Shown here piece by piece: positions 25,223-33,831 of a stretch of 64,000 nt of DNA (within the stretch, counting starts at the first letter, position 1; every line of letters starts with the position of its first letter). Below the pieces are notes generated by a model. The model saw nothing but the letters and a program-made list of their open reading frames with translations. It was not told the DNA's origin and did not search any database. The DNA lies in NCBI RefSeq assembly GCF_030068545.1, contig NZ_JASJOR010000035.1, positions 1 to 64,000 on the forward strand, written 5' to 3'. The DNA comes from Xanthocytophaga flava. GTDB taxonomy: Bacteria > Bacteroidota > Bacteroidia > Cytophagales > 172606-1. The position numbers and the translations under genes are program-made.

Positions 25223-26101
25223 ATGACACGCGAAAAACTCTATTTACCTCTTTCCGGATACCTTATGGTATTTGTTGAACTGATTACTCTTATTACAGGC
25301 ATTGTACTGATTGTAGCAGATTTTTCTACACCACCAATTTCTTTGGCAAGTCTGATGGGAGCGTTCTGTCTGCTAGCCTTTGTATTTATTCTTCCCGGTT
25401 TTTTTATAAACAATCCTAATGAAGCCAAAGTATTGTTGTTGTTTGGAGAATATAAAGGAACGGCAAGAAGAGAAGGTTTTTGCTGGATTAATCCTTTCTT
25501 TACCAAAAGACATATTTCACTAAGAGCTCGTAACCAGAATGGAAATGTGTTGAAAGTAAACGATAAACTGGGCAACCCAATCGAGATAGGTGCAGTACTG
25601 GTCTGGCAGGTACAGGATACCGCAAAAGCAACTTTAGAAGTAGAAAACTACCAGCAATATGTAGTTATTCAAAGTGAAGCTGCGGTGCGCCATCTGGCCA
25701 ATACATTTCCTTATGATGATATTGACGAGCATACAGATGGTATTACGTTAAGAGCCAGTGCAGATCAGGTAAATAACCTGCTGGAAAAAGAATTGAACGA
25801 ACGCCTTGACAGAGCCGGTATTAAAGTACTGGAAGCCCGAATCAGCCACCTAGCATATGCACAGGAAATAGCAGGAGCAATGCTGCAACGTCAACAAGCT
25901 ACAGCAGTAGTAGCAGCCCGCCGCCAGATTGTAGAAGGTGCTGTTGGTATGGTAGAGATGGCCTTGTCCAAACTTTCTGAGAAAGAAATCGTTGTATTGG
26001 ATGAAGAACGCAAAGCTGCCATGGTAAGTAATCTGCTGGTTGTCCTTTGCGGAGAAAAAGGCACTCAACCCGTATTGAATGCAGGAACTTTATATCATTA
26101 A
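25223..26101 (+). CDS. SPFH / band-7 membrane protein
   Basis: The 292-residue protein has two hydrophobic segments (about 12-32 and 40-62) followed by an SPFH domain (about 65-245): NPNEAKVLLLFGEYKGTARR, VWQVQDTAKATLEVENY and the helical EARISHLAYAQEIAGAMLQRQQA. It should be anchored in the inner membrane and oligomerise, as stomatin and flotillin relatives do. A 51-bp gap separates it from a short Arc-type DNA-binding gene on the same strand; this pairing is one I associate with Bacteroidota and actinobacterial genomes. Function of the pair is not established. Confidence 0.88.
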   Translation: MTREKLYLPLSGYLMVFVELITLITGIVLIVADFSTPPISLASLMGAFCLLAFVFILPGFFINNPNEAKVLLLFGEYKGTARREGFCWINPFFTKRHISLRARNQNGNVLKVNDKLGNPIEIGAVLVWQVQDTAKATLEVENYQQYVVIQSEAAVRHLANTFPYDDIDEHTDGITLRASADQVNNLLEKELNERLDRAGIKVLEARISHLAYAQEIAGAMLQRQQATAVVAARRQIVEGAVGMVEMALSKLSEKEIVVLDEERKAAMVSNLLVVLCGEKGTQPVLNAGTLYH

Positions 26102-26152
26102 AAAATAAATTCATTGGGTGCCTGATGGTCCTGATTAATCCTACCAACTACA

Positions 26153-26347
26153 ATGGCAGACAAAACGGACAAAAAAGCATTTGCCTTACGTATCCGGGCT
26201 GATGTAATGAATGCACTGGAACGCTGGGCTGAAGATGAATTTCGAAGCCTAAACGGACAGATTGAATATCTTCTGGTAAAAGCGCTACGAGAAAACGGGC
26301 GATTGGAAGAGAAGAAGAACTCTGACCCAGCCCCACAAGAAGAATAA
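26153..26347 (+). CDS. Arc-type ribbon-helix-helix small protein
   Basis: The 64-residue product has the pattern KKAFALRIRADVMNALERWA followed by SLNGQIEYLLVKALRENG, which is a ribbon-helix-helix fold with a beta strand (about 9-14) and two helices (about 16-28 and 33-48). The C-terminal tail is acidic and Pro-containing. RHH dimers normally bind operator DNA. Because it follows the SPFH gene closely, either it regulates that gene or it is a soluble partner of the membrane assembly; sequence alone does not decide. A good terminator comes 20 bases after the stop, so the two genes form one unit. Confidence 0.85.
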   Translation: MADKTDKKAFALRIRADVMNALERWAEDEFRSLNGQIEYLLVKALRENGRLEEKKNSDPAPQEE

Positions 26348-26366
26348 TGGACAATATCCATAATAA

Positions 26367-26398
26367 AAAACCGCCTGTTTTTGCAAACAGGCGGTTTT
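26367..26398. terminator. Terminator between SPFH-Arc unit and leuA
   Basis: Arms AAAACCGCCTGTTT (26367-26380) and AAACAGGCGGTTTT (26385-26398) pair perfectly around TTGC. It ends 15 bases from the leuA stop at 26413 and probably works in both directions. Confidence 0.9.
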
Positions 26399-26412
26399 AG
26401 TATATGTATAGA

Positions 26413-27594
26413 TTAGTGTTTTTTAGCCGCTTCTGCTTTAACAGGATACTCAGTAGTTACCAATTCCTGTAGATCATCATCTGTTACTAGTTTTTTCCGG
26501 TCAGCTAATGCAATGAATTTATCATACATGCTGTTTAATTCCTCTCTGTCGAACAGATAACCCAGTAACTCAAGACGATAACGTAATGCATGGCGACCGC
26601 TACGAGCAGTCAATACGATAGAGGAAGCAGGCACACCTACATCTTCCGGATTGATAATTTCGTAAGTTTCAGCATGTTTCAGGAAGCCATCCTGATGAAT
26701 ACCAGATGAATGAGCAAAGGCGTTTTTACCAACAATAGCTTTGTTAGCCTGTACAGGCATACGCATCAGGTCAGATACCAGACGGCTGATACCATACAAT
26801 CCTTTGGAGTTGATGTTTGTTTCAAAACCCAGATCTTTATGGGTTTGCATAACCATCACAACCTCTTCCAGAGAGGTATTTCCAGCTCTTTCACCAACAC
26901 CATTGATAGTACATTCGATCTGACGTACACCATTCATGATGCCAGTAATGCTATTGGCAGTAGCTAATCCCAGGTCATTGTGGCAATGTGCAGAGATAAT
27001 AGCTTTATCAATATTAGGGACGTGATCAAACAAATACTTTATTTTCTCTCCATAATGCTGAGGCAAACAATACCCTGTTGTATCAGGAATATTAACCACA
27101 TTGGCACCGGCAGCAATCACAGCTTCTACCAATCTGGCAAGAAACTCAAGATCCGCACGTCCTGCATCTTCTGCATAAAACTCTACTTCATCCACTTTCT
27201 TGCTTTTAGCATATTTTACAGCCCATACAGCACGCTCCAGAATCTCTTCACGGGTAGAGTTAAACTTATATTTAATGTGCATGTCAGAAGCACCAATCCC
27301 TGTATGAATCCGACTGCGTTTTGCAAAGCGAAGGGCATCGGCAGCAGCATCAATATCTTTGTCTACAGCACGGGCCAATCCACAAATTACAGGTTCGGAA
27401 ACAGCCTTTGATATTTCAATTACTGAATTAAAGTCACCAGGGCTTGAAATTGGAAAGCCTGCTTCAATAATGTCTACGCCTAGTAGTTCTAGTTCTTTGG
27501 CTACTTCAATTTTTTCCGGGGTGGTTAATTGACAGCCGGGGACTTGTTCGCCGTCACGTAAAGTAGTGTCGAAGATGTGAACTTTTTCAGCCAT
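26413..27594 (-). CDS. leuA: 2-isopropylmalate synthase, short form
   Basis: The enzyme condenses 2-oxoisovalerate with acetyl-CoA, the first step specific to leucine. Its 393 residues hold the HMGL-like barrel: FDTTLRDGEQVPG (about 8-20), the metal-binding AHCHNDLGLA (about 199-208) and NGVGERAGN. After about residue 290 only the two linker subdomains remain, so the C-terminal leucine-binding regulatory domain of the long (about 500-residue) form is missing. That would make it insensitive to leucine feedback through that domain, which is inference. It is the last gene of a minus-strand leuD-leuB-leuA series. Confidence 0.92.
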   Translation of the reverse strand: MAEKVHIFDTTLRDGEQVPGCQLTTPEKIEVAKELELLGVDIIEAGFPISSPGDFNSVIEISKAVSEPVICGLARAVDKDIDAAADALRFAKRSRIHTGIGASDMHIKYKFNSTREEILERAVWAVKYAKSKKVDEVEFYAEDAGRADLEFLARLVEAVIAAGANVVNIPDTTGYCLPQHYGEKIKYLFDHVPNIDKAIISAHCHNDLGLATANSITGIMNGVRQIECTINGVGERAGNTSLEEVVMVMQTHKDLGFETNINSKGLYGISRLVSDLMRMPVQANKAIVGKNAFAHSSGIHQDGFLKHAETYEIINPEDVGVPASSIVLTARSGRHALRYRLELLGYLFDREELNSMYDKFIALADRKKLVTDDDLQELVTTEYPVKAEAAKKH

Positions 27595-27810
27595 GGTACA
27601 CGGGGTTGAGGTTAATAAACCAGAGATGTTTTAATAATTAGAAAAGAAATTTTTTCTGCAAACGAATTCCAAGATAGTGGTTTTTGTCCAAAATGGAAAA
27701 GAAAAAAACTACAAATATGCACTCCAGATTTGCAAAACATTGATTGTCAAATATTTACAAACACACAAAACAGGATGCATGCAGAGTATTTCGGGTTGTA
27801 GGCAATATAT

Positions 27811-27855
27811 TTTTCCTGTTCATGAAAACAATAAGAATCTGCATGAACAGGAAAA
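27811..27855 (-). terminator. Hairpin downstream of leuB
   Basis: Arms TTTTCCTGTTCATG (27811-27824) and CATGAACAGGAAAA (27842-27855) pair perfectly with a 17-nt loop. It lies 24 bases after the leuB stop on the minus strand. No T-run follows beyond the stem, so it may be an attenuator or a processing signal between leuB and leuA, not a full stop. Confidence 0.6.
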
Positions 27856-27878
27856 ACAATAGTATAACGAAGATCTAA

Positions 27879-28955
27879 CTAAATAAATTCCAGGACTTTG
27901 GCACCCATAGTCTCTGTGTTCAGAATATTTGCAGCAGGCGTATTTGCGTCTGCAATGTCACGAGTGCGGAAACCAGCTTTTAGGGTTTGTTCAACAGCTT
28001 TGATAACAGCATCTGCTTCTTCTTTCATTCCAAAAGATATATCCAGCAATAAAGCAGCAGATAAAATAGATGCCAGCGGATTAGCCACACCCTTACCTGT
28101 AATATCGTGAGCAGAACCGTGAATAGGTTCGTATAGTCCTACAGTATCACCTACAGAGGCAGAAGCCAACATACCCATAGAGCCTGCAATCTGTGATGCT
28201 TCATCTGTAAGGATATCCCCAAACAAGTTTCCTGTCAATACTACATCAAATGCCTTTGGGTTTTTGATCAGAAGCATAGCTGCCGCATCGATAAACTGAT
28301 GCTCCAGTGTCACTTCCGGATATTGTTTGGCTACTTCATTTACCACTTCTTTCCACAATCGGCTACTTTCCAGCACATTGGACTTGTCTACAGACATCAC
28401 TTTTTTCTTGCGGGTCATGGCTGCCTTAAATGCTTTATGAGCAATACGCTCTACTTCATATCGGCTATAAATCATGGTGTCATAGGCAGTATCTCCATTG
28501 TCTTTACGGCCTCTCTCACCAAAATACACATCTCCTGTCAACTCACGAAAAAACAATATATCTGATCCACGCAATACTTCTGGTTTGATACTGGATGCTT
28601 CAAGCAGTTCATCAAATAATTTGATAGGGCGCAGATTGGCATACAATCCCAACTCTTTACGCATACGTAACAAGCCTTGTTCTGGACGTACTTTTGCAGT
28701 AGGGTCATTGTCATATTTCGGATGACCAACTGCACCAAACAAGATTGCATCAGATGCTTTCATTTTGGCAAGGCTCTCATCTGGCAGTGGGTTCCCGGTC
28801 GTCTCAATAGCCGCATGGCCAATGGTTGCTTCATCAAATTCGAAGGTATGCCCAAACTTGGCAGCAATTTTTTCCAATACTTTTTTCCCTTCGCGGGTTA
28901 CTTCCTGTCCTATACCATCACCTGGAAGAATAGTGATTTTGTATGTTTTTTTCAT
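27879..28955 (-). CDS. leuB: 3-isopropylmalate dehydrogenase
   Basis: The 358-residue enzyme oxidises and decarboxylates 3-isopropylmalate with NAD, the third step of leucine synthesis. It starts KKTYKITILPGDGIGQEV, has the LRKELGLYANLRP segment (about 99-111), the substrate-binding RELTGDVYFGERG (about 137-149) and the NAD-site GSAHDITGKGVANP (about 279-292). It acts as a cytoplasmic dimer. It lies between leuD (110 bp upstream) and leuA (284 bp downstream, with an intervening hairpin). Length and motifs are normal for the family. Confidence 0.95.
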   Translation of the reverse strand: MKKTYKITILPGDGIGQEVTREGKKVLEKIAAKFGHTFEFDEATIGHAAIETTGNPLPDESLAKMKASDAILFGAVGHPKYDNDPTAKVRPEQGLLRMRKELGLYANLRPIKLFDELLEASSIKPEVLRGSDILFFRELTGDVYFGERGRKDNGDTAYDTMIYSRYEVERIAHKAFKAAMTRKKKVMSVDKSNVLESSRLWKEVVNEVAKQYPEVTLEHQFIDAAAMLLIKNPKAFDVVLTGNLFGDILTDEASQIAGSMGMLASASVGDTVGLYEPIHGSAHDITGKGVANPLASILSAALLLDISFGMKEEADAVIKAVEQTLKAGFRTRDIADANTPAANILNTETMGAKVLEFI

Positions 28956-29065
28956 TGGATTACAATTTCATGTATACTTCTGCGAAAACAGTGTAAACAC
29001 AAAGGTGTTAGATAATAAGTTGTTTGAGTTCGTGTCTGGAAATGCTATAAATAACTATTTATAAC

Positions 29066-29659
29066 TTAATGGGCTAAGTCATAAGCTTTGATTTCTTCTT
29101 TCAAACTAAGCAGATAATCGATATCGTCATATCCGTTCAAAAGACAAGATTTCTTGTAAGGATTGATATCAAAAGACGAGGAATGTCCGTTTGCAAGAGA
29201 TATAGTTTGTTTTTCCAGATCAACAGTCAGTTGTGTAGCTGGATCTTTTTCAATTTCAGCAAAAATTTCTTTCAAAAACTCATCTGAAACCTGAACCGGC
29301 AACAGGAAAGTATTCAAGGCATTGTTTTTAAAGATATCAGCAAAGAAGCTGGATACTACTACACGAAAACCGTAGTCATAGATAGCCCATGCAGCATGTT
29401 CACGGCTACTACCCATTCCAAAATTCTTTGCACCTACCAGAATCTTGCCCGAATAGGTAGGATTGTTAAGTACAAAATCAGGCTTAGGTTGGCTTTCATC
29501 GTCATTATTGAAGCGCCAGTCACGAAATAGATTTTTTCCAAATCCGTCACGGGTAGTTGCTTTCAAAAAACGAGCTGGGATAATCTGGTCTGTGTCTATA
29601 TTTTCAATAGGCAAAGGAACCGCAGAGGATTTTAATAACGTGAATTTTTCCTTACTCAT
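29066..29659 (-). CDS. leuD: 3-isopropylmalate dehydratase small subunit
   Basis: The 197-residue product (start MSKEKFTLL at 29659; a TTG two codons earlier is also open) has the LeuD swivel-domain features: VPLPIENIDTDQIIPARFL (about 14-32) and AKNFGMGSSREHAAWA (about 75-90). It pairs with LeuC to isomerise 2-isopropylmalate to 3-isopropylmalate. LeuC, usually next to it, is not in this window: upstream lies the divergent cytochrome gene. So leuC must be elsewhere in the genome. It heads the minus-strand leuDBA series. Confidence 0.93.
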   Translation of the reverse strand: MSKEKFTLLKSSAVPLPIENIDTDQIIPARFLKATTRDGFGKNLFRDWRFNNDDESQPKPDFVLNNPTYSGKILVGAKNFGMGSSREHAAWAIYDYGFRVVVSSFFADIFKNNALNTFLLPVQVSDEFLKEIFAEIEKDPATQLTVDLEKQTISLANGHSSSFDINPYKKSCLLNGYDDIDYLLSLKEEIKAYDLAH

Positions 29660-29895
29660 AATCAAATGTATTGTTGATCGTACAAAGAATTTTATTCGAA
29701 ATAACAGATATGCTTTAGAGCAATAGTATTATCTAGCTGATAACAACGACCCAAAGGGACAAAGGTATGTGAAAGAGAAAAAAAATACTATAAATAACCT
29801 GACGGATTTTAGTATATATCATTCTGGAAACAATACTTTCCTTATAACTTGCAAGTGCTTATGGCGGTATGTCAGAAGAAACACCTGTAATCAAT

Positions 29896-29903
29896 TATCT
29901 TTG
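29896..29903 (+). promoter_or_regulatory. -7 box before the cytochrome gene
   Basis: TATCTTTG matches TAnnTTTG exactly, 30 bases before the ATG at 29934. No -33 element was found at the right distance. It argues against the upstream in-frame start at 29769. Confidence 0.4.
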
Positions 29904-29933
29904 TGGACAGAATTGTCCCTTATTATTTGTCAT

Positions 29934-30854
29934 ATGATTAAGATATTCAAAACAAAGTACCAGCCTGTAAGCTTTGCCTCTCTTTTTCATTCACTTCCAC
30001 AGTGGTTTTCATTTATCGTATTAGGTAGTTTACTGGCCTGCACTTCACAGACACAGGAGGATCAGAAAGAAGCTATCCCAAAAGATACTATCATCCAGAC
30101 AACCCCCAATACGTCTACAGATACCTTACAGATTGATTTGGTAGCTCTTAAAGAAAAGGGGCAATTACAGCCTGCTGAGACAATAACAATACCACATGAC
30201 CCCGTTTTTCTAAAATCCAAAACATTTAAGGCAATACCCTTACAAATGATACTGAATACGTTTTCCTCTGTTAGACGTCTTGATGCCTCACAAACACAGG
30301 TAATCTTTGAGTGTGAAGATGGCTATAGCCCGTCTATGCCTTTACAACAATTGATGCAAACAAAAGTCTATCTGGCAACACAGGATACCGAAGCGCCAAA
30401 AGGAGAAGAGTGGGTACCTATTAAAAAGAAGGGACATGAGACAAAAATTGCCCCTTTTTATATTGTGTATACAGAAGCAGACCCCAAAGATAATAGTTAC
30501 AAATGGCCTTATAATCTTGTGCGCATCCGGTTGGTTCCAGTATCATCCGAACTAACAGTATTATTCCCAAAAGATGAACGAATGGTTAAAGGATATAACC
30601 TGTTTCATACCAATTGTTTTACCTGCCACTCGATTAATGGTATAGGAGGGAAGATGGGGCCAGAGTTGAATTATCCCAAAAATGTTACGGAATACTGGCA
30701 ACCTGAGCATCTGAAAGCCTTTGTCAAAAACCCATCATCGTATCGTAATGACTGTAAGATGCCCACACTTACTAACATTTCTGATGCTGACATTACTGCA
30801 ATTATCCAGTATATAGGTTATATGAAAGACTTTAAAACACTAGCCAAACGTTAA
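29934..30854 (+). CDS. c-type cytochrome lipoprotein with molybdopterin-domain-like N-terminal part
   Basis: From the ATG at 29934 the product has 306 residues. A leader ends with the lipobox LLAC (Cys about residue 36). The middle part (about 65-200) contains KAIPLQMILN and VIFECEDGYSPSMPLQQLM, which recall the beta-rich molybdopterin-binding domain of the sulfite-oxidase family, although cofactor binding is not shown. The C-terminal part is a monohaem cytochrome c: FTCH in CFTCHS (about 224-228) and a likely distal Met in CKMPTL. It should be a periplasmic membrane-anchored electron carrier. It is divergent from leuD and has no partner beside it. Confidence 0.8.
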   Translation: MIKIFKTKYQPVSFASLFHSLPQWFSFIVLGSLLACTSQTQEDQKEAIPKDTIIQTTPNTSTDTLQIDLVALKEKGQLQPAETITIPHDPVFLKSKTFKAIPLQMILNTFSSVRRLDASQTQVIFECEDGYSPSMPLQQLMQTKVYLATQDTEAPKGEEWVPIKKKGHETKIAPFYIVYTEADPKDNSYKWPYNLVRIRLVPVSSELTVLFPKDERMVKGYNLFHTNCFTCHSINGIGGKMGPELNYPKNVTEYWQPEHLKAFVKNPSSYRNDCKMPTLTNISDADITAIIQYIGYMKDFKTLAKR

Positions 30855-31418
30855 GAACACGAATCTGACAGGAAGTAGAAGATTTATCATCAAAATTATC
30901 CGAATACAAGCCAACTATAAACAATATTCGAGCTCCGGTCAAGGCTCCAGTACAGGATAGAAACCCAAACTTATTGATTAAGACAGAAAGGGACTGGAAC
31001 TCCAGTCGTTTCTCAAAAATATCCCAACTCCGATCTATTTTCCAGAATATTATTATCTTGATCACCATTACTAATTATCAAAATAGTGATCACAGGTGAA
31101 GAATAGCTACAATCTGATTATTTCTGAGAAATATCAGATTAATACTAATTGTCTTAGTTGTGCATGGTTCATTATGATTGCTATTGTGTGAGACTTACAC
31201 CTATCTGCAAAACAATTCAAACAGGAGTTTATGCAATTAAAAAATATTGTATAAGTCAAGTAGCATGTTTGCACAATATTTGTAATCTTAGTATATGTAG
31301 AATTCCACACAAAACTTCTTTCCCTGAAATAATAAACAACTAAGTGTTCACTAGTGCGATTAGCGAACATAAAGGTTTGATTACGACCAATTCATTTCCA
31401 GATACACCTAAAACATCT
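30855..31418. other. Gene-free stretch with repeat-family motifs
   Basis: No gene is supported. The segment 30920-31040 contains several motifs of the type GAACTCCAGTC, GAGCTCCGGTCAAGG and AACTCCGATC, which resemble the dispersed repeats at 340-620 and 20865-21060. The remainder is AT-rich and holds the promoter of the gene at 31419, which I could not place exactly. Confidence 0.4.
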
Positions 31419-32045
31419 ATGAAAACAACTTTACTCATGCTAATAGGCTGTCTGTGTCTGTTGGCCTGCCATCCTGTGCACCTACTATCTAAAGAGACAT
31501 ACTCTAACTCCCAACAAACTATTTCACCTGACTTACCCGATGCAGTAGTCTCTCTGGATAGTAGCCACACAGTAAATGCAGCACAGGTTTCGAATGATTT
31601 CTATCTTCCTGCTACTGGTTTAGTAGAAAACAAGATTATCTATAGTACCAGTACTCGCAAGCCGGGCTTACTAAAACAAATGAAACTAGCCAAACAACTT
31701 TATAAATCTTTGGATGATAGTACAAAACTTTATACACGGCGCCGATCTGCCACCATACAGACAGTAAACCCTATGGCACGTGCTTCTCTATGGTCTGGTA
31801 TTGGGGCATTTGCCTTAGTATTACTTCCTCTCGGCAGTGGTATATTTGGTTTACTAGCTTTATTCTGTGCTGTTTTTGCTATCATTAGTGGTATTGTTGG
31901 CCTTAATCAAATTCGCAGGTCTCCAGATCTATTTAGAGGGAGAGGTCTGGCAATTGCAGGTATTTCACTGGGAGGTTCATTCTTAGTACTTATAACATTA
32001 ATTCTTCTGGTTCTGTTATTACTTTTTGCTGCCTGGAATCAGTAG
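31419..32045 (+). CDS. Lipoprotein with DUF4190-type membrane domain
   Basis: From the ATG at 31419 the product has 208 residues: a lipoprotein signal ending CLLAC (Cys about residue 17), a polar region with a basic cluster TRRRSATIQ near 105-115, then two hydrophobic segments (about 125-160 and 175-205) around the loop GLNQIRRSPDLFRGRGLAIAGISLGG, which is the DUF4190 signature. The combination of a lipid anchor and membrane hairpin is unusual. Role unknown. Only six bases separate it from the next gene, which encodes a related plan, so they form an operon. Confidence 0.75.
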   Translation: MKTTLLMLIGCLCLLACHPVHLLSKETYSNSQQTISPDLPDAVVSLDSSHTVNAAQVSNDFYLPATGLVENKIIYSTSTRKPGLLKQMKLAKQLYKSLDDSTKLYTRRRSATIQTVNPMARASLWSGIGAFALVLLPLGSGIFGLLALFCAVFAIISGIVGLNQIRRSPDLFRGRGLAIAGISLGGSFLVLITLILLVLLLLFAAWNQ

Positions 32046-32051
32046 CCTTGA

Positions 32052-32651
32052 ATGATACAAACGATAAACAATATATGGCTTCTACTAATGTATCCTCTTA
32101 GATATAGGCTATACCGTCTGAGTTATGTATTGTTTATCACAGTATCTCTCCTTAAACAAGCCAAAGCACAAACAGAAGTTGCCTGCCCAGATACATTGGT
32201 TACTATGAATGCTCAAGGGGCACAAATGCCTATGGAAGTAATGTTAGATTCTCCTTCTAACAAACACTATTCAGAACCACAAAAACAAGGTTCAGTAACA
32301 ATAGTGCCAGGAATAGTAAAGGACTCCATCAAGTTATATGTACATCGTAAAAAACTAAAACTCAATGAGCAAACATCACAAAAGCTTGGCAGAATATCTC
32401 TCAGGACAACAATTAGTGCATATGTATTGGCATTTGTAAGTTTAGAGATTGCAATAGGCACATTCAGTTTGATTATAGGGCTTGGAGCTATACTACTAGC
32501 TATTACAGGTATGATTCTGGGAGTCAAAAGTTTGAATGGCACTCATAAAAACAGAAAATCCAGGATACCTGCTATGGTAGGCTTCTTTTTTAGCTTGATG
32601 ATGCTGGTAGCTTTTGCAGCAGCTATTGCCATCTGGATGTATACACCCTGA
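32052..32651 (+). CDS. Membrane protein related to its upstream neighbour (DUF4190-like)
   Basis: The 199-residue product has an N-terminal hydrophobic leader (ATG 32052, or 32088 giving a cleaner signal peptide ending KQAKAQ), a polar middle with a VIVHRKK-like basic stretch, and two hydrophobic segments (about 125-155 and 175-197) flanking a GVKSLNGTHKNRKSRIPAMVG loop. The order of parts is the same as in the gene six bases upstream, and the loop resembles the DUF4190 loop in weaker form. They are probably distant paralogues expressed together. No function can be given. Confidence 0.65.
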   Translation: MIQTINNIWLLLMYPLRYRLYRLSYVLFITVSLLKQAKAQTEVACPDTLVTMNAQGAQMPMEVMLDSPSNKHYSEPQKQGSVTIVPGIVKDSIKLYVHRKKLKLNEQTSQKLGRISLRTTISAYVLAFVSLEIAIGTFSLIIGLGAILLAITGMILGVKSLNGTHKNRKSRIPAMVGFFFSLMMLVAFAAAIAIWMYTP

Positions 32652-32691
32652 GAGCATGTATTCTCAATCAAGTAGGTCTATCCTATATCGG

Positions 32692-33633
32692 TTAGAGGTC
32701 TTTTGTCACAAAATCAATATTTCGCTTAAGACCAGCTAGCTTGGTACGTTTTACAGGTGAGTCTTTGAATAATACTTTAAATATCTCTTCTGTTATCTCC
32801 TCCCAATCTGCTCTTTTCATATGTTGCAAGGCTTCTGAAGGCTGAAACTGTGCTTCCTTATTAGGCTTTGCAAATCGATTCCATGGACAAACATCCTGAC
32901 AAATATCACAGCCAAATATCCAGTTCTCAAATTTACCCTGTACATCTGGCGGAATTTGTTCTTTTAGTTCAATAGTAAAATAGGAAATACATTTGCTTCC
33001 ATCTACTACATAAGGTTCTGTAATGGCATCGGTAGGGCAGGCATCTATACAACGGGTACAGGTACCACAATAATCTTTAACAGGCCCGTCTTCTTCCAGT
33101 TCCAGATCCAGAATCAATTCACCTAGAAAGAAAAAACTTCCCATCTCCCGATTGAGTAGGTTAGAGTGCTTTCCAACCCATCCCAACCCTGACTTTTTTG
33201 CCCATGCCTTTTCTAATATGGGAGCAGAATCGACAAATGCCCGTCCATTTACTTCACCGATTTCCTCCTTAATAAACTGAATAAGCGCTTTCAATTTGTC
33301 TTTCACTACATAATGATAATCTATACCATATGCATACTTGGATACTTTCAGATCATTGGTATCAGTAAATAGTTCCTTTTCAGGGAAGTAATTAAAGGCG
33401 AGAGAGATTACAGACCTGGCATCCTCTACCAGCAAACGAGGATCTAGTCGTTTGTCAAAGTAGTTAGCCATATATGCCATCTGCCCATGCCTGTTCTGAT
33501 TTAGCCACTGTTCCAGACGAGGAGCCTCTTCTTCCAAAAAATCAGCTTTAGACACACCACAAAAAGCAAATCCCAGTTCACTGGCTTTTTGCTTGATAAG
33601 TTGGGTATTTTGTGTTTTGGAAGAGGAGAACAT
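32692..33633 (-). CDS. queG: Epoxyqueuosine reductase QueG
   Basis: QueG reduces epoxyqueuosine in tRNA to queuosine using cobalamin and two [4Fe-4S] clusters. The 313-residue protein (ATG 33633; an ATG eight codons earlier is also open but adds a hydrophobic leader) has the ferredoxin-like Cys motifs CGTCTRCIDACPTDA (about 191-205) and CDICQDVCPWN (about 241-251). The conserved YGIDYHYVVKDKL and GWVGKHSNLL segments are present. It is slightly shorter than the E. coli enzyme, which has a C-terminal HEAT-like extension. It converges with the DUF4190-like gene and is divergent from mazG. Confidence 0.93.
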   Translation of the reverse strand: MFSSSKTQNTQLIKQKASELGFAFCGVSKADFLEEEAPRLEQWLNQNRHGQMAYMANYFDKRLDPRLLVEDARSVISLAFNYFPEKELFTDTNDLKVSKYAYGIDYHYVVKDKLKALIQFIKEEIGEVNGRAFVDSAPILEKAWAKKSGLGWVGKHSNLLNREMGSFFFLGELILDLELEEDGPVKDYCGTCTRCIDACPTDAITEPYVVDGSKCISYFTIELKEQIPPDVQGKFENWIFGCDICQDVCPWNRFAKPNKEAQFQPSEALQHMKRADWEEITEEIFKVLFKDSPVKRTKLAGLKRNIDFVTKDL

Positions 33634-33831
33634 AGTTACAAAGAAAAGATTTAGCAAAGATAGTTTACTGGTTCTAAAAGCTGAACAAAAAGAAATCTCT
33701 TCCTGTTACATTTTCATATAAAAACGATTGTACTACTTTTATTTAAAAGGAGAGTAAAGGCTTTCTTCAGGCTATACAATCCTGTACTTTTATCATTCAT
33801 TGAAGAATTTACATCCTTACCATAACTATTT

